Notes: generated by a model from the letters alone, not told the origin. Positions 17,321 through 26,351 are shown, numbered from the stretch's first letter. The stretch: 64,000 nt of DNA from Hahella sp. HN01 (GCF_018986435.1 NZ_JAHMIN010000007.1:27230-91229), one strand, 5' to 3'. A program made the numbers and translations.

Positions 17321-19687
17321 TCAATGGTCATCAGGGGCTGGGTCTTGCGACCAGAATTGAGTAAGACCGGATTGCAGATTTTGACTGCTTCTGACGAGCT
17401 TCGGACGCCAATGTTGTGGGGCCAAGGCAGGGTAAGGCGGTTTGGTGAAACGGTCGTCCACCAGGATCACGACGCCTTTGTCTGACTCCGTGCGGATTAC
17501 CCGTCCTGCGGCCTGCACCACCTTTTGCCAGCCCGGCAATTGGTAAGCGTAGGCAAAGCCGTCCATTCCCTGGCGCTCAAAATAGGCGGAGATCTGCTCG
17601 TTGACCGGACTGATCTGCGGTAGACCAGGGCCTAGAATAATGCAGCCCACCAGACTGTCTCCGACCATATCGATACTTTCCCCATAGACGCCGCCAATAA
17701 CGGTGAAACCCAGCAGCTCGCGGGCCTTGCGGAAGCGGGTGAGAAAACGCTGCTGATCTTCCTGGCTGGCCTGTCGGGTCTGCTGCGCAAACTCTATCTC
17801 TGGATACAGCTTGGCGAAGCGCTCAGTGAGCTGCTCCATGTAACTGAACGCTGGCGTGAATACCCAATAGTTTCCAGGTCGGGAGGCGATGCTCTGCTGG
17901 ATCAACGCGCACACTGCGTCCAATTGCGTGTCCCTGCTGCGCAGCCGGAAATTTAAGTAGGGCGCAATAAACACTCCCAGATGCTCTGGCGGAAAAGGCG
18001 ACAGGCTACGCAAAAGCTGAGGATTGTCGTCCAGGCCCAATAAGCTCTGGTAGTAATACGGCGGCGTCAGTGTTGCGGAAAACAGGGTGACGCCATGACA
18101 GGCCTGCAGCATCGGCCGCAGTAAACGGGCGGGAGACAGACAACGTAGACTCAGGACGCGCTGTTGCTCCCAGTCGCGCTCGAAACAGGCGAAATCGTCG
18201 CCGATGCTGGGCGCCAGACGTATCCAGCCCTGTGCGGTGAAAATCGCCTCCTGCACCTGTCGATTCAGCTCCGTATCCGCTGACGCCAGCAAATCCTGGG
18301 GCGACATCAGCCAGTGCTCCGCCACGGCGCAAAAATCCTGCAGACGCGCCTCCAGCGCTTGCTGGCCTTTTCCTGGCGCCTGCTCGGGCGTGATATGCAT
18401 TTGCCTGATGGCTTTGGCGACGGCGCTGGCGTCTTTCCTCAGCGCCTTGCATTGTCGGCCAATACGGTTGAAAGGAGCCTCGGACAGCTCTGCGGAGAAC
18501 AGATCCCGCGCCCGGTCAGGCAGGTTGTGCGCTTCATCCGCCAGCAGGCCGATACGATTTCGAGTGAAAAGGCTGTCTGATCTGACCTGGGGAGAAAACG
18601 CATAGTTATAGTCGCCAATGAGGACATCCACCCAGGGCGCCAGCTCGCCCTGCAAACCGTGAGGGCAGAGATCGTATTTCAGCGCAATCTCGCGCAGGCG
18701 TTCGCCATCCAGCCATGCCGCTTCCAGCGCTTCCTCCCTTGCTTCCGGTAGACGTTGATAGAAGTCGCGTCGGCGTGGGCAGTCCAGCGGATCGCAAACG
18801 GAGTCACCCCCGCAAATACGGTCGCGGGCATGGAGCTGCAAGGTGCGCAGCGGCGCATTGTCCAGGCGCATATCCTGCGTGGCTTTTAGCGCGGCTTCTT
18901 GGGAAGAAGTCTTGGCGGTGATCAGCATCACTTGATCCAGGTGACCTTCCCCCATGGCCTTCAGCGCAGGGAACAGCGTCGCCAGTGATTTGCCGCTTCC
19001 AGTGGGCGCCTCTATCAGCGCCTGACTGGCGTCGCGCAGGCTAAGATAGGTTTGGCGCGCCAACTCCCGCTGACCCGGGCGAAATCCGCTATAAGGAAAG
19101 TTGAGATCGCGCAGCAGACCGTTACGTTGAAGTCGATGCTCGGTCAGACGCCGATACCACTCTTGCAGACGCTGAAACAGCGTGTCGCTCTCTTGTTCGG
19201 CTTCCTCACAGGACATTTCGCTATCAAACTGCGTTTGCTCCATGTCCGGAACGCGCACATAAGTCAGACGCAGCCTGATCGGCGTTAGTGGGGGCTCTGT
19301 TTGCTCCCGTCGCCACAGCAGGGCGTACAGCAACAGCTGCAGCCGGTGTCTTTCCGCCAGTCCAAGGGGGATATGCTGAGGGTCCTGGCGCAGCGTTTTG
19401 ATTTCTTCGAACAACACATGGTCGTCAGCAATGCGGAGGCCGTCTATGCGCCCCTGCAGTTGTAGTTGAAAGTCCGTTTCGGAGAGGGTGATCTTTACCG
19501 GGGCTTCGCTGATGTAGTCCGCCGGCCAGCCTTCCTGAACCTGCTTGTGCGCAAGCTGCCCTTCGCGGGCGCTGGCGGTGTCCCGATCCTGATGGTCGAG
19601 ATCGCCCAACAGCGCAAGAAAATGAGCGGCTTCCCGAACGCTGAGCTTGTAGGAGAGTTTGTCCGGAGGCGAAGTCTTTATAGCCAA
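17321..19687 (-). CDS. XPD/DinG-type Fe-S DNA helicase with N-terminal nuclease-like domain
   Basis: A 788-residue superfamily 2 helicase. The N-terminal 150 residues resemble a Cas4/RecB-type PD-(D/E)XK fold: GRIDG (Asp 82) followed by FEEIKT (Glu 95, Lys 97), which keep the expected active-site spacing. The helicase part has Walker A APTGSGKS (227-234), four Cys placed like an XPD Fe-S cluster (292, 298, 303, 341), DEAH (384-387), and near the C-terminus QAAGRVIRTESDKG (motif VI). It should unwind DNA 5' to 3' in repair. Its start overlaps the end of the VRR-NUC gene by 10 bases, so the two are co-translated and probably act together. This type of pair is known from other Proteobacteria. 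Confidence 0.88.
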   Translation of the reverse strand: MAIKTSPPDKLSYKLSVREAAHFLALLGDLDHQDRDTASAREGQLAHKQVQEGWPADYISEAPVKITLSETDFQLQLQGRIDGLRIADDHVLFEEIKTLRQDPQHIPLGLAERHRLQLLLYALLWRREQTEPPLTPIRLRLTYVRVPDMEQTQFDSEMSCEEAEQESDTLFQRLQEWYRRLTEHRLQRNGLLRDLNFPYSGFRPGQRELARQTYLSLRDASQALIEAPTGSGKSLATLFPALKAMGEGHLDQVMLITAKTSSQEAALKATQDMRLDNAPLRTLQLHARDRICGGDSVCDPLDCPRRRDFYQRLPEAREEALEAAWLDGERLREIALKYDLCPHGLQGELAPWVDVLIGDYNYAFSPQVRSDSLFTRNRIGLLADEAHNLPDRARDLFSAELSEAPFNRIGRQCKALRKDASAVAKAIRQMHITPEQAPGKGQQALEARLQDFCAVAEHWLMSPQDLLASADTELNRQVQEAIFTAQGWIRLAPSIGDDFACFERDWEQQRVLSLRCLSPARLLRPMLQACHGVTLFSATLTPPYYYQSLLGLDDNPQLLRSLSPFPPEHLGVFIAPYLNFRLRSRDTQLDAVCALIQQSIASRPGNYWVFTPAFSYMEQLTERFAKLYPEIEFAQQTRQASQEDQQRFLTRFRKARELLGFTVIGGVYGESIDMVGDSLVGCIILGPGLPQISPVNEQISAYFERQGMDGFAYAYQLPGWQKVVQAAGRVIRTESDKGVVILVDDRFTKPPYPALAPQHWRPKLVRSSQNLQSGLTQFWSQDPAPDDH

Positions 19688-21357
19688 GTGACTTGAACCA
19701 GTTGGTAAGGGATGCCATTTTGCTCGAACGTCGCCATCCAGCGCTTTTGATTAGGTTGCAGGCTGTCGGTGGGGCTTTTCACTTCCAGCAATTCATAGCC
19801 GCCCTGTTCAGGGAAGTGAATCAAGTCTGGAAAGCCGCTGCCGTTCTCCCGCAAGTCCCGCAGCATGCGTTGAAAGACTGCCCGCCAATGCTCGCGGGGA
19901 ATACGCTGTAGCGCTATCTGCAGGTGGTCTTCTCCTGCTTCCGGCCAACCGACGAATGGATTGCTCAGGCCGAATTTGTCCCGCCATCGCGCCAGTATGA
20001 CCTCCGGCCAGTCTTCTGCGTTTAATAAAGCGAAAGCGGCCTGGATCTGCGTATGACGCTTCTTGGTGAAGCTGGCGTCGTAAAGATCATGGGGGCGATG
20101 CTGATAGGGATGGCTGAAAGCGCCGGAAACCGGGGCGAAGACAGCCGGCCAGAAGGTCAGCCCGAATACCGCATTGAAGAGCCAGTTCTCTACGTAGACA
20201 CAAACTCCGCCCGCCCCGGCGACCTCCAAGCGCACCAGTTCCTCCACCCGCAACTCGGGATTGGCGGCGATAGTGAGCAAGCGCTGTAGGGGACGGAAAG
20301 GCGAAGAACGGTCCTTTGGGCGGCCCAGTGCTTTGGCGCACTTGTCGGTGAACTGCTCAGCGAAAATCAACTCCGCTTCGGTGTAAGGCGAGTCAATGAT
20401 GCTTGCGCAGATATCGTGCGCCGCCTCATATTTTTCCTGCTTGAACAGAATGCGGGCGCGGCGCTCCCGCGATGGTGGCGTCTCCGTACGCTGGTAAACC
20501 TGATACGCTAGATCCAGATCCTGCAGGCGCTCCAGATCACGAGCGACTTTATTGCAGAAGCGATCGTGGCGACGGCGTAGGACGGCGCTATCTCCCGGCG
20601 CCGGCGTTCTGGCGACAATATCGGCGCATACGTCGACGCTTAGAGTTTCTAGAGCGGAATATTCGTCCGCCAGCGCCACCAGTTGCTTGATGTGATCGAT
20701 ATCCTCACGTGCGGCGAACAGTCGGTGCTCGGGATCGAGCTGGTAGCTCTCGTAGCGAATGACGCCCAAATCAGAGGTGACGAAGGTGGTCAGGTCCTGA
20801 TAGAGGTTGCCGAAAAACAGCAGCCGAAACAGCAATACTAAATCGGTATGGTTCAGCTGCAGAAAGCGGAAGTCGCCCTGTTGATAAATGTCCGCGCAGG
20901 TCAGCTCAAGTCCTTCCAGCAGTTTGTCGCGTTTGCTGCTGCGAGGGGCTTCCGCACGCCAGTTCTGGCGGATTTCCTCCTTGGTCAACAAGGCCAGTAA
21001 CGCCGGGGCTTCTGCATCAGGATTGAATTCAATCCAGCCCTTGTCGGCAAGAATATCCAGGTCTTCGCCAAGTTGGGGAATCTCTGTATAAGCCAGTTTG
21101 TCGCTACGAAACAGCGGGCCTTTGCGCCCGTACAAGCGCACCAGCAATGCCTGTTGCGTGCGCGTCAGGGAGCGGAAATTCTGGATATAGGCGCTTTCTT
21201 CTGCGTTCAGCAGGTTGGCGTATTGAGCCTCCACGCAGCTCAACAGGGTAAGGAAGTTGTCCAGGTAATAAAACGGCTGAAGCGGCGGCGCAGTGACGGG
21301 AACATCCGCGTTGGAGAGGGTGGCGTTTGCTTCAGACATAGGGTTGGCTTCGGACAT
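19678..21357 (-). CDS. VRR-NUC (FAN1-like) nuclease
   Basis: A 559-residue protein whose C-terminus is a VRR-NUC domain: GFPDLIHFPEQG (Asp 511), ELLEVKSP (Glu 525, Lys 527) and QPNQKRWM, a PD-(D/E)XK active site. The preceding helical region (YARTP-free, TPR-like, with LFRLLFFGNLYQDLT and the RRRHDRFCNK segments) resembles bacterial FAN1. FAN1 cuts flap and interstrand-crosslink structures from the 5' side. The start is uncertain: the N-terminus reads MSEANP-MSEANA, so the ATG at 21339 is an alternative. The ATG at 21357 shares a base with the stop of the upstream regulator gene. It is the middle gene of a three-gene operon. Confidence 0.88.
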   Translation of the reverse strand: MSEANPMSEANATLSNADVPVTAPPLQPFYYLDNFLTLLSCVEAQYANLLNAEESAYIQNFRSLTRTQQALLVRLYGRKGPLFRSDKLAYTEIPQLGEDLDILADKGWIEFNPDAEAPALLALLTKEEIRQNWRAEAPRSSKRDKLLEGLELTCADIYQQGDFRFLQLNHTDLVLLFRLLFFGNLYQDLTTFVTSDLGVIRYESYQLDPEHRLFAAREDIDHIKQLVALADEYSALETLSVDVCADIVARTPAPGDSAVLRRRHDRFCNKVARDLERLQDLDLAYQVYQRTETPPSRERRARILFKQEKYEAAHDICASIIDSPYTEAELIFAEQFTDKCAKALGRPKDRSSPFRPLQRLLTIAANPELRVEELVRLEVAGAGGVCVYVENWLFNAVFGLTFWPAVFAPVSGAFSHPYQHRPHDLYDASFTKKRHTQIQAAFALLNAEDWPEVILARWRDKFGLSNPFVGWPEAGEDHLQIALQRIPREHWRAVFQRMLRDLRENGSGFPDLIHFPEQGGYELLEVKSPTDSLQPNQKRWMATFEQNGIPYQLVQVTWL

Positions 21358-22358
21358 CAGGTTATGCTGCGCCGCTGGAACTTGTTTCGATACTCTTTCG
21401 GCGTCAGGCCGGTTTTTTGCCGGAACAGTTTGGTGAAAGAGCTGACGTCTTCATAACCCACCGCTAGCGTGATCTGACTGACGTTGTCGGAGGTTTCCTC
21501 CAGGAGCTTTTTGGCCTCTTCCAGACGCAATGTCTGCAGGTAGCCAAGCGGCGTATCGCCGGTGGCGGCCTTAAAGCGGCGCGCCAGAGTGCGTGGACTC
21601 ATATTGAAGCGTCCCGCCAGGTCGTCGATGCGCACGTCCTGATCGCAGTGCGTTTCCAGCCAGTTTTGCACCCGCAGCACATCCTCATCGCGATGATATT
21701 TGCGCGCCCGCATGGAGGAATAGCTGGATTGATAGGTGCGTCCCATATCAATGACGAAGGTTTTGGCGGTCTGCACCGCCACTTCGTGGCCGCAGAAATG
21801 TTCGATCAGGTACAGACACAAATCCAGCCAAGCGATGCCGCCGCCGGAGCAGAACACGTTTTCCGAGGCGGTGAGCATTTGCTCCGGCCGCAGGTCCACG
21901 CTGGGGTATCGCTGGCGGAACATGTCCACAAAGGCCCAGTGGGTGGTCGCAGTGCGGTTGTCGAGAATGCCAGCTTCCGCCATGAAAAAGGCGCCGGTGC
22001 AGTTGCCCGCGATGATTGTTCCCTGACCATTCATGGTTTTCAGAACCTCAATCAGTTGAGGGTTCTGCGTCAGTGTTTTTTCGATATCGCCAGCGATGGA
22101 GGGAATAACCAGGATATCGCTCGGCTTAATATCGTCAAAGCAGGCGTCGGCCTGAATCAGCAGCCGGTTATGGCAGCGCACAGGCTGGGCGTCCCGGGTG
22201 GCTACGCGGATATTGAACTTGGGATGGGGCTGGCTGCGCTGAATGTGATTCCAGGTGACCCCGGCCATCGCCAGCAAATCCACCACGCCGGTAATGGCGG
22301 AAGATACCGCGTAGTCGAAACCGAGAATTGTGACTTGCTGCATGCTTTTACCCGTCAT
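21357..22358 (-). CDS. GlxA-type regulator (DJ-1/PfpI plus AraC HTH)
   Basis: A 333-residue transcription factor. The N-terminal 190 residues are a DJ-1/PfpI-like domain (VTILGFDYAV, a DILVIPS strand and GNCTGAFFMAEAG around the nucleophile-elbow Cys). The C-terminal 100 residues hold two AraC-type helix-turn-helix motifs: RIDDLAGRFNMSPRTLARRF and ITLAVGYEDVSSFTKLFRQKTG. Such regulators control amine or amino-acid catabolism in other bacteria. Here it is the first gene of an operon with a FAN1-like nuclease and a helicase, an unexpected partnership. The ATG at 22343 is an alternative start. The stop shares its last base with the next start. Confidence 0.9.
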   Translation of the reverse strand: MTGKSMQQVTILGFDYAVSSAITGVVDLLAMAGVTWNHIQRSQPHPKFNIRVATRDAQPVRCHNRLLIQADACFDDIKPSDILVIPSIAGDIEKTLTQNPQLIEVLKTMNGQGTIIAGNCTGAFFMAEAGILDNRTATTHWAFVDMFRQRYPSVDLRPEQMLTASENVFCSGGGIAWLDLCLYLIEHFCGHEVAVQTAKTFVIDMGRTYQSSYSSMRARKYHRDEDVLRVQNWLETHCDQDVRIDDLAGRFNMSPRTLARRFKAATGDTPLGYLQTLRLEEAKKLLEETSDNVSQITLAVGYEDVSSFTKLFRQKTGLTPKEYRNKFQRRSIT

Positions 22359-22533
22359 CGCTTGGATTGGCTATATTAGCCTAAAAAATGTCGAAACAGA
22401 CAGTGTTGGAGCGAGGCGATGCATGACATTCTGCTTTGGCCAACCAGATAGCGGCCTAACAGCTATCCTTTCTGGTTTGATTTGTCTCATACGCACCGCG
22501 TCAGCGGTACTTATCAGTCCATGTTCGACGACT

Positions 22534-22563
22534 CCCATGAAGGCGTCGGGCGTGGGTTTTTTT
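22534..22563 (+). terminator. Terminator-like hairpin with no upstream gene
   Basis: CCCATG and CGTGGG pair (one G-U) around an 11-base loop and are followed by seven T. No plus-strand gene precedes it, so it may end a short leader or small RNA, or be chance. Confidence 0.4.
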
Positions 22564-22574
22564 ATGGATAAACC

Positions 22575-22592
22575 CTCACTATACTCACTATA
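22575..22592 (+). repeat. 9-bp tandem direct repeat
   Basis: CTCACTATA occurs twice without spacing, about 73 bases before the start of the 88-residue unknown gene. Tandem repeats in this position can be activator sites; there is no other support. Confidence 0.4.
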
Positions 22593-22664
22593 AGAACTCA
22601 GATACGTTGTCTCTTGGTTTTTGCGGAATAAATTATTAGAACAAGCTGTTATAGGAGATCGCCA

Positions 22665-22931
22665 ATGAGTATGGCGGAAGAGAGCCGGCAGGCAAAAATG
22701 ATTGCGGAGATGCGGGGCTTCATTAAGAAAGTGCTGATGGATCCCACCATTCCGGTTAAGTGCATGGAAATCGCACGCAGGTTGCAGCAGGAAAAAGACG
22801 CGGAACGTAAAATGGCTGATGAAATCAGCGCCAGCACCACCATCCGCATTCCAGAAAACATGAGTGATGCGGACAAGCTGTTCCTGGACGTACTCAACGA
22901 AGTCTTGGAGGATGAATCGGCGCTGTACTGA
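22665..22931 (+). CDS. Small hypothetical protein, helical
   Basis: An 88-residue, highly charged, cytosolic protein with a good ribosome site (ATAGGAGA) eight bases before the ATG. It is predicted nearly all-helical: an N-terminal MAEESRQAKMIAEM helix, a PTIPVKCMEIARRL helix and an acidic C-terminal helix (KLFLDVLNEVLEDE). I do not recognise the family. The gene is monocistronic, and an unannotated regulator or anti-factor is one possibility among many. Confidence 0.65.
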   Translation: MSMAEESRQAKMIAEMRGFIKKVLMDPTIPVKCMEIARRLQQEKDAERKMADEISASTTIRIPENMSDADKLFLDVLNEVLEDESALY

Positions 22932-23004
22932 TTCCCGCAGGCCGGCGTCGCCGGTCTGATCAACGGCGCGCCAGAGTATTAATGACTCTGGCGTCGCACG
23001 CTTC

Positions 23005-23871
23005 TTATTCGCTTATTACCACTTTATACACATACAACTCGGCGTCTTTATCGCTAATCACATAGAGCGTTTGGCTCGTCGGATCATAAGCAACTCCTTC
23101 CGCCTTTCGCACTGGCTTGAGCTTGCCGGGCTTTTTCCCAGGCTTGGTCAGCGCCGCAGAGCTTTTAACCCGTCCGCTTGTCAGATCATAGAAATAGATC
23201 CTCGCCGCTTTGTCGCTGACGATAGCCAGTAAGTTGTGCTCGGGGATCACGGTCAGGCCGGAGTAGTCGATGTCATCCAGGGCGATATCGTCGTCGCTGA
23301 CGCCGGTTTCCGCGAGTTTGACGCTGCTTATCACCTTGCTTAGATCGCCGGATAAATGCAGAAGTACGCCGGGATCGCCTTCTTTTATAGCGTAAATGCT
23401 TGCGTCTGCGGGGTTCCAGGCGATTCCTTCCAGGCCTTTATTCTCTCTGGTTTGAGAAAAAAAGGTCGCGCTTTGGGCGAAGTCCTCGAAGTCCGATAAG
23501 CGACGCTGCGCCACTGGTTCGCCAGACGCGAGGTCGAAAATGAAAAACGCGTTGCTTTCCTCTTTAACCGCGATCAGACGGCGGTGTTCAGGGTCATAGG
23601 CGACGCCTTCAAAACCGGATGCAGGCGCATCGATGCTCTTGAGCACCTGTCCCTGACGATCCAGCAGAAATAACTTGGCGGTGTCGTCGCTGACTGTCCA
23701 GAGTCCGCCGTTGGCGTCGAGCGTCAGCCCGGATGGCTCCGTTAGCCCTAGGGCCTTGCTTTTAACAGAATGGTGTTCGGCGAACTGCAGGGATATTTCC
23801 ATGGGCGCCGCCTCTGCAGACAGGTGGATACTGGCGGCCAGCAGCAATGTGAGCCCCGGTTTGCGCGCCAT
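23005..23871 (-). CDS. SdiA-regulated (YjiK-like) beta-propeller protein
   Basis: A 288-residue exported protein from the ATG at 23871, which gives a signal peptide ending AEA; an upstream ATG at 23928 would add 19 basic and aromatic residues. The mature protein is a beta-propeller with repeating units such as EPSGLTLDANGGLWTVSDD, GFEGVAYDPEHRRLIAVKE, GLEGIAWNPADASIYAIKE and AEGVAYDPTSQTLYVISDK. These match the SdiA-regulated/YjiK family. Its biochemical role is unknown; a periplasmic or surface location is expected. Confidence 0.85.
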   Translation of the reverse strand: MARKPGLTLLLAASIHLSAEAAPMEISLQFAEHHSVKSKALGLTEPSGLTLDANGGLWTVSDDTAKLFLLDRQGQVLKSIDAPASGFEGVAYDPEHRRLIAVKEESNAFFIFDLASGEPVAQRRLSDFEDFAQSATFFSQTRENKGLEGIAWNPADASIYAIKEGDPGVLLHLSGDLSKVISSVKLAETGVSDDDIALDDIDYSGLTVIPEHNLLAIVSDKAARIYFYDLTSGRVKSSAALTKPGKKPGKLKPVRKAEGVAYDPTSQTLYVISDKDAELYVYKVVISE

Positions 23872-24176
23872 GAAATGACGGAATGGTCTGGCGAAAATAT
23901 GGGAACAGGAAAACGAATAGCGGCGCATAAGTTTGATGTCGAATATTTATTGGCAAGGTTGGGGCGCTATTGTAATGCAAAACCTGATTGAGACGCCGGT
24001 TAACTCCCTGAAAGCCTCTGTTTCAGAGGCTTGCGGAACTGTTGGTGAGGAGGGTTAGGTTGTAAATATCATTAGAATTCAAAATATTTATTGAGAATTA
24101 ACTTTCACCTACTTATGATTTTTAAGGATTTCGATAGACATTTTTGTTTAGTCATATAAGGAATTCGAGGGAAGTC
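23872..24176. other. Intergenic region with ehu promoter
   Basis: 305 bases between divergent genes. It has a hairpin AAGCCTCTG/CAGAGGCTT (24012-24032), then an AT-rich stretch holding the candidate sigma-70 promoter for ehuBCDA. No gene is supported. Confidence 0.5.
24091..24119 (+). promoter_or_regulatory. Candidate sigma-70 promoter of ehuBCDA
   Basis: TTGAGA (24091-24096) and TATGAT (24114-24119) are separated by 17 bases; each matches the consensus in five of six positions. Transcription would begin near 24126, giving a leader of about 50 bases before ehuB. Confidence 0.6.
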
Positions 24177-25004
24177 ATGAAAAGTATATTCGCGTTTATA
24201 TTGTTCGCGCTCTCCACCGTCACAATGGCTGACACTTGGGATGAGATCAGCAAAGAAGGCAAGATCACCCTGGGCGTCGCCAACGAGCGTCCCTATGGAT
24301 ATCTCACTCCCATGGGGGAGCCCGCGGGAGAGGCTCCATCCATCGCCATGTACGTTTTGGACAAGCTTGGTGTGGATGATGTGGAAGTGGTCGTAACGGA
24401 ATTCGGCTCCCTGATTCCCGGATTGAAAGCAGGCCGGTTCGACGTCATTGCCGCCGGTATGTACGTTAACCCCAAAAGATGCAAACAGGTGTTGTTTTCC
24501 AACCCTACCTACACTATCGGCGAAGGCTTTCTGGTGCTTGACGGTAACCCCAAGGGGTTACACGGCTATGGCGACGTGAAAAAAGCGGATGAAGTAAAAA
24601 TGGGCGTGATGGCTGGCGCGGTTGAATTTGGCTACGCGAAGAAATTCGGCGTGCCGATGGACCGCATTGTGACGTTGCCGGACTATCCTGCTGGCGTAGC
24701 GGCGTTGAAAGCCGGGCGCATTGATGCGCTAGCGGGCACCAGTTTGACCATGGCGCAACTGGCGCAGAAAGATGAGCGCGTGGAGTTGGCGCAGCCGTTT
24801 GATGAACTGAAGATTGATGGCGAATCTGTCAAAGGCTACGGCGCATTTGGCTTCCGTAAGGGCGATGAAACCTTGCGCGACAACTTCAATCGAGTGCTGG
24901 ATGGTTTCCTGGGAACGGAGCAGCACGTCAGCATGGTGCAGGAATACGGATTCGGTAAGCACACTTTGCCGGGCGACATCACTACCCAGGAGCTGTGTAA
25001 CTAA
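24177..25004 (+). CDS. ehuB: Ectoine/hydroxyectoine ABC transporter, binding protein
   Basis: A 275-residue periplasmic binding protein of the SBP_bac_3 type. The start at 24177 follows GAGGGAAG and gives a signal peptide ending TMA; an upstream ATG at 24144 is less likely. The sequence shows the EhuB pattern: GVANERPYGYLTP, LIPGLKAGRFDVIAAGMYVNPKRC and GVMAGAVEFGYA. It binds ectoines and passes them to EhuCD. It is the first gene of ehuBCDA, with a candidate promoter just upstream. Confidence 0.92.
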   Translation: MKSIFAFILFALSTVTMADTWDEISKEGKITLGVANERPYGYLTPMGEPAGEAPSIAMYVLDKLGVDDVEVVVTEFGSLIPGLKAGRFDVIAAGMYVNPKRCKQVLFSNPTYTIGEGFLVLDGNPKGLHGYGDVKKADEVKMGVMAGAVEFGYAKKFGVPMDRIVTLPDYPAGVAALKAGRIDALAGTSLTMAQLAQKDERVELAQPFDELKIDGESVKGYGAFGFRKGDETLRDNFNRVLDGFLGTEQHVSMVQEYGFGKHTLPGDITTQELCN

Positions 25005-25014
25005 GCCTTATCTC

Positions 25015-25677
25015 ATGGAACTGAGCGAACTGACGCCTATTTTGCTCCAGGGCGCCTGGATCACCCTGAAAATTCTATGCCTGTCTCTACCCGTAGCGGG
25101 GGCGCTGGCTTTTATCGCCGGCTTGACGCGACTGTTCGCGCCCACCCCGTTGCGGCAGATGGCGCGGGTATATATTGAGTTTTTTCGCGGCACTTCCGCC
25201 TTGATTCAGCTGTATTGGATTTATTTTGTGCTGCCGTTTTTCGGCTTGAATCTGGATGCGATGACGGCAAGCGTCATTGCGCTTGGATTGAATATCGGCG
25301 CTTATGGCGCGGAGGTGGTGAGAGGATCTGTGCTGGCTGTGCCCAAAGGGCAGTACGAGGCGGCGGTGGCGTTGAACTTTACGCCCTGGAGCCGGTTATG
25401 GCGCATTATTCTGCCGCAGTCGCTGATCAATATGATTCCGCCGTTCGGCAACCTCGCTATCGAATTGATGAAAGCGACCTCACTGGTATCTCTGATCACC
25501 ATTGGCGACCTTACCTACAAAGCCAAAACCCTGGCGGACGCAACCTTGCAGGTGGGGGAGATTTTTGGCCTGGTATTGCTGATCTATTTCGTGATGGCGC
25601 AAGCGATGGCCTTTTTGTTCCGGTGGCTGGAAGCCCGTCTGGGCCGGGGCCTGGATAGAGGAGGCCTGCGCTCATGA
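25015..25677 (+). CDS. ehuC: Ectoine/hydroxyectoine ABC transporter, permease
   Basis: A 220-residue permease of the His/Glu/Gln type with about five helices. The ATG at 25015 gives the expected length; a longer in-frame start inside ehuB is not needed. The EFFRGTSALIQLYW segment and the EAA loop (YEAAVALNFTPWSRLWRIILPQ) are typical. It lies 10 bases after ehuB and overlaps ehuD by four bases. Confidence 0.92.
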   Translation: MELSELTPILLQGAWITLKILCLSLPVAGALAFIAGLTRLFAPTPLRQMARVYIEFFRGTSALIQLYWIYFVLPFFGLNLDAMTASVIALGLNIGAYGAEVVRGSVLAVPKGQYEAAVALNFTPWSRLWRIILPQSLINMIPPFGNLAIELMKATSLVSLITIGDLTYKAKTLADATLQVGEIFGLVLLIYFVMAQAMAFLFRWLEARLGRGLDRGGLRS

Positions 25678-26351
25678 TAGAACTGGATTGGGACTGGGAT
25701 TTCACCTGGGAAGTGTTGCCGGATCTATTGAACGCCGCACAGATAACCTTATTAGCCACCCTGCTGGGCAGCCTGCTGGCGATTGGCGTGGGGTTGGCTT
25801 TGTCATTGTTGCGACGCAGCCCCTCGCGCTGGATCAGTTGGCCGGTCTACTGGGTGGTTGAGTTCGTGCGCAGCACGCCGTTGCTGGTGCAGATCTTTTT
25901 CCTTTATTACGTCATGCCGGAGTTTGGCGTGAGTCTGTCGCCCATGACCACTGGCGTGCTGGCGCTGGGCGCGCATTATGGAGCGTATTTGTCTGAAGTG
26001 TTTCGCAGCGGCATCGATGGGGTGGAGAAGGGGCAGTGGGAAGCCGCCAGAGCGCTTAACCTGTCTCAGTTCATAACCTATCGCGATATCGTATTGCCGC
26101 AGGCGTTGCGGGCGATGATTCCGGCCACCGGCAACTATATCATCGCCATGTTCAAGGAAACCCCTCAGCTCTCCGCCATCACTTTGCTGGAAATGTTGCA
26201 GACCGCCAAAATCCTGGGTTCTGAAAATTTTCGCTACCTGGAGCCGTTCACGCTGGTCGGCTTGCTTTACCTGGCGTTCAGTATTGTCGCTGCGCTGGGC
26301 GTACATCAGATCGAGCGTCGTTTTCCCAAAGAAGGATTCAGCCTACGATGA
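25674..26351 (+). CDS. ehuD: Ectoine/hydroxyectoine ABC transporter, permease
   Basis: A 225-residue inner-membrane permease, paralogous to EhuC, with an EFVRSTPLLVQIFFLYY segment and an EAA loop (WEAARALNLSQFITYRDIVLPQ). The N-terminus is Trp-rich (DWDWDFTW), as in other EhuD proteins. It overlaps both neighbours by four bases. Confidence 0.92.
   Translation: MIELDWDWDFTWEVLPDLLNAAQITLLATLLGSLLAIGVGLALSLLRRSPSRWISWPVYWVVEFVRSTPLLVQIFFLYYVMPEFGVSLSPMTTGVLALGAHYGAYLSEVFRSGIDGVEKGQWEAARALNLSQFITYRDIVLPQALRAMIPATGNYIIAMFKETPQLSAITLLEMLQTAKILGSENFRYLEPFTLVGLLYLAFSIVAALGVHQIERRFPKEGFSLR

Larger units (their letters stand above)
22359..22664. other. Intergenic region with direct repeat and terminator-like hairpin
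   Basis: 306 bases between divergent genes. It contains GGCTA-TAT-TAGCC (22369-22381), a short inverted repeat next to the GlxA-type regulator start that could be an autoregulatory site; a terminator-like hairpin (22534-22563); and a perfect 9-bp tandem repeat (22575-22592). No gene is supported. Confidence 0.4.

Noticed and set aside
21648..22379. A 243-codon open frame antisense to the GlxA-type regulator
   Set aside because: The regulator on the minus strand has clear DJ-1 and helix-turn-helix motifs; the antisense frame matches nothing I recognise.
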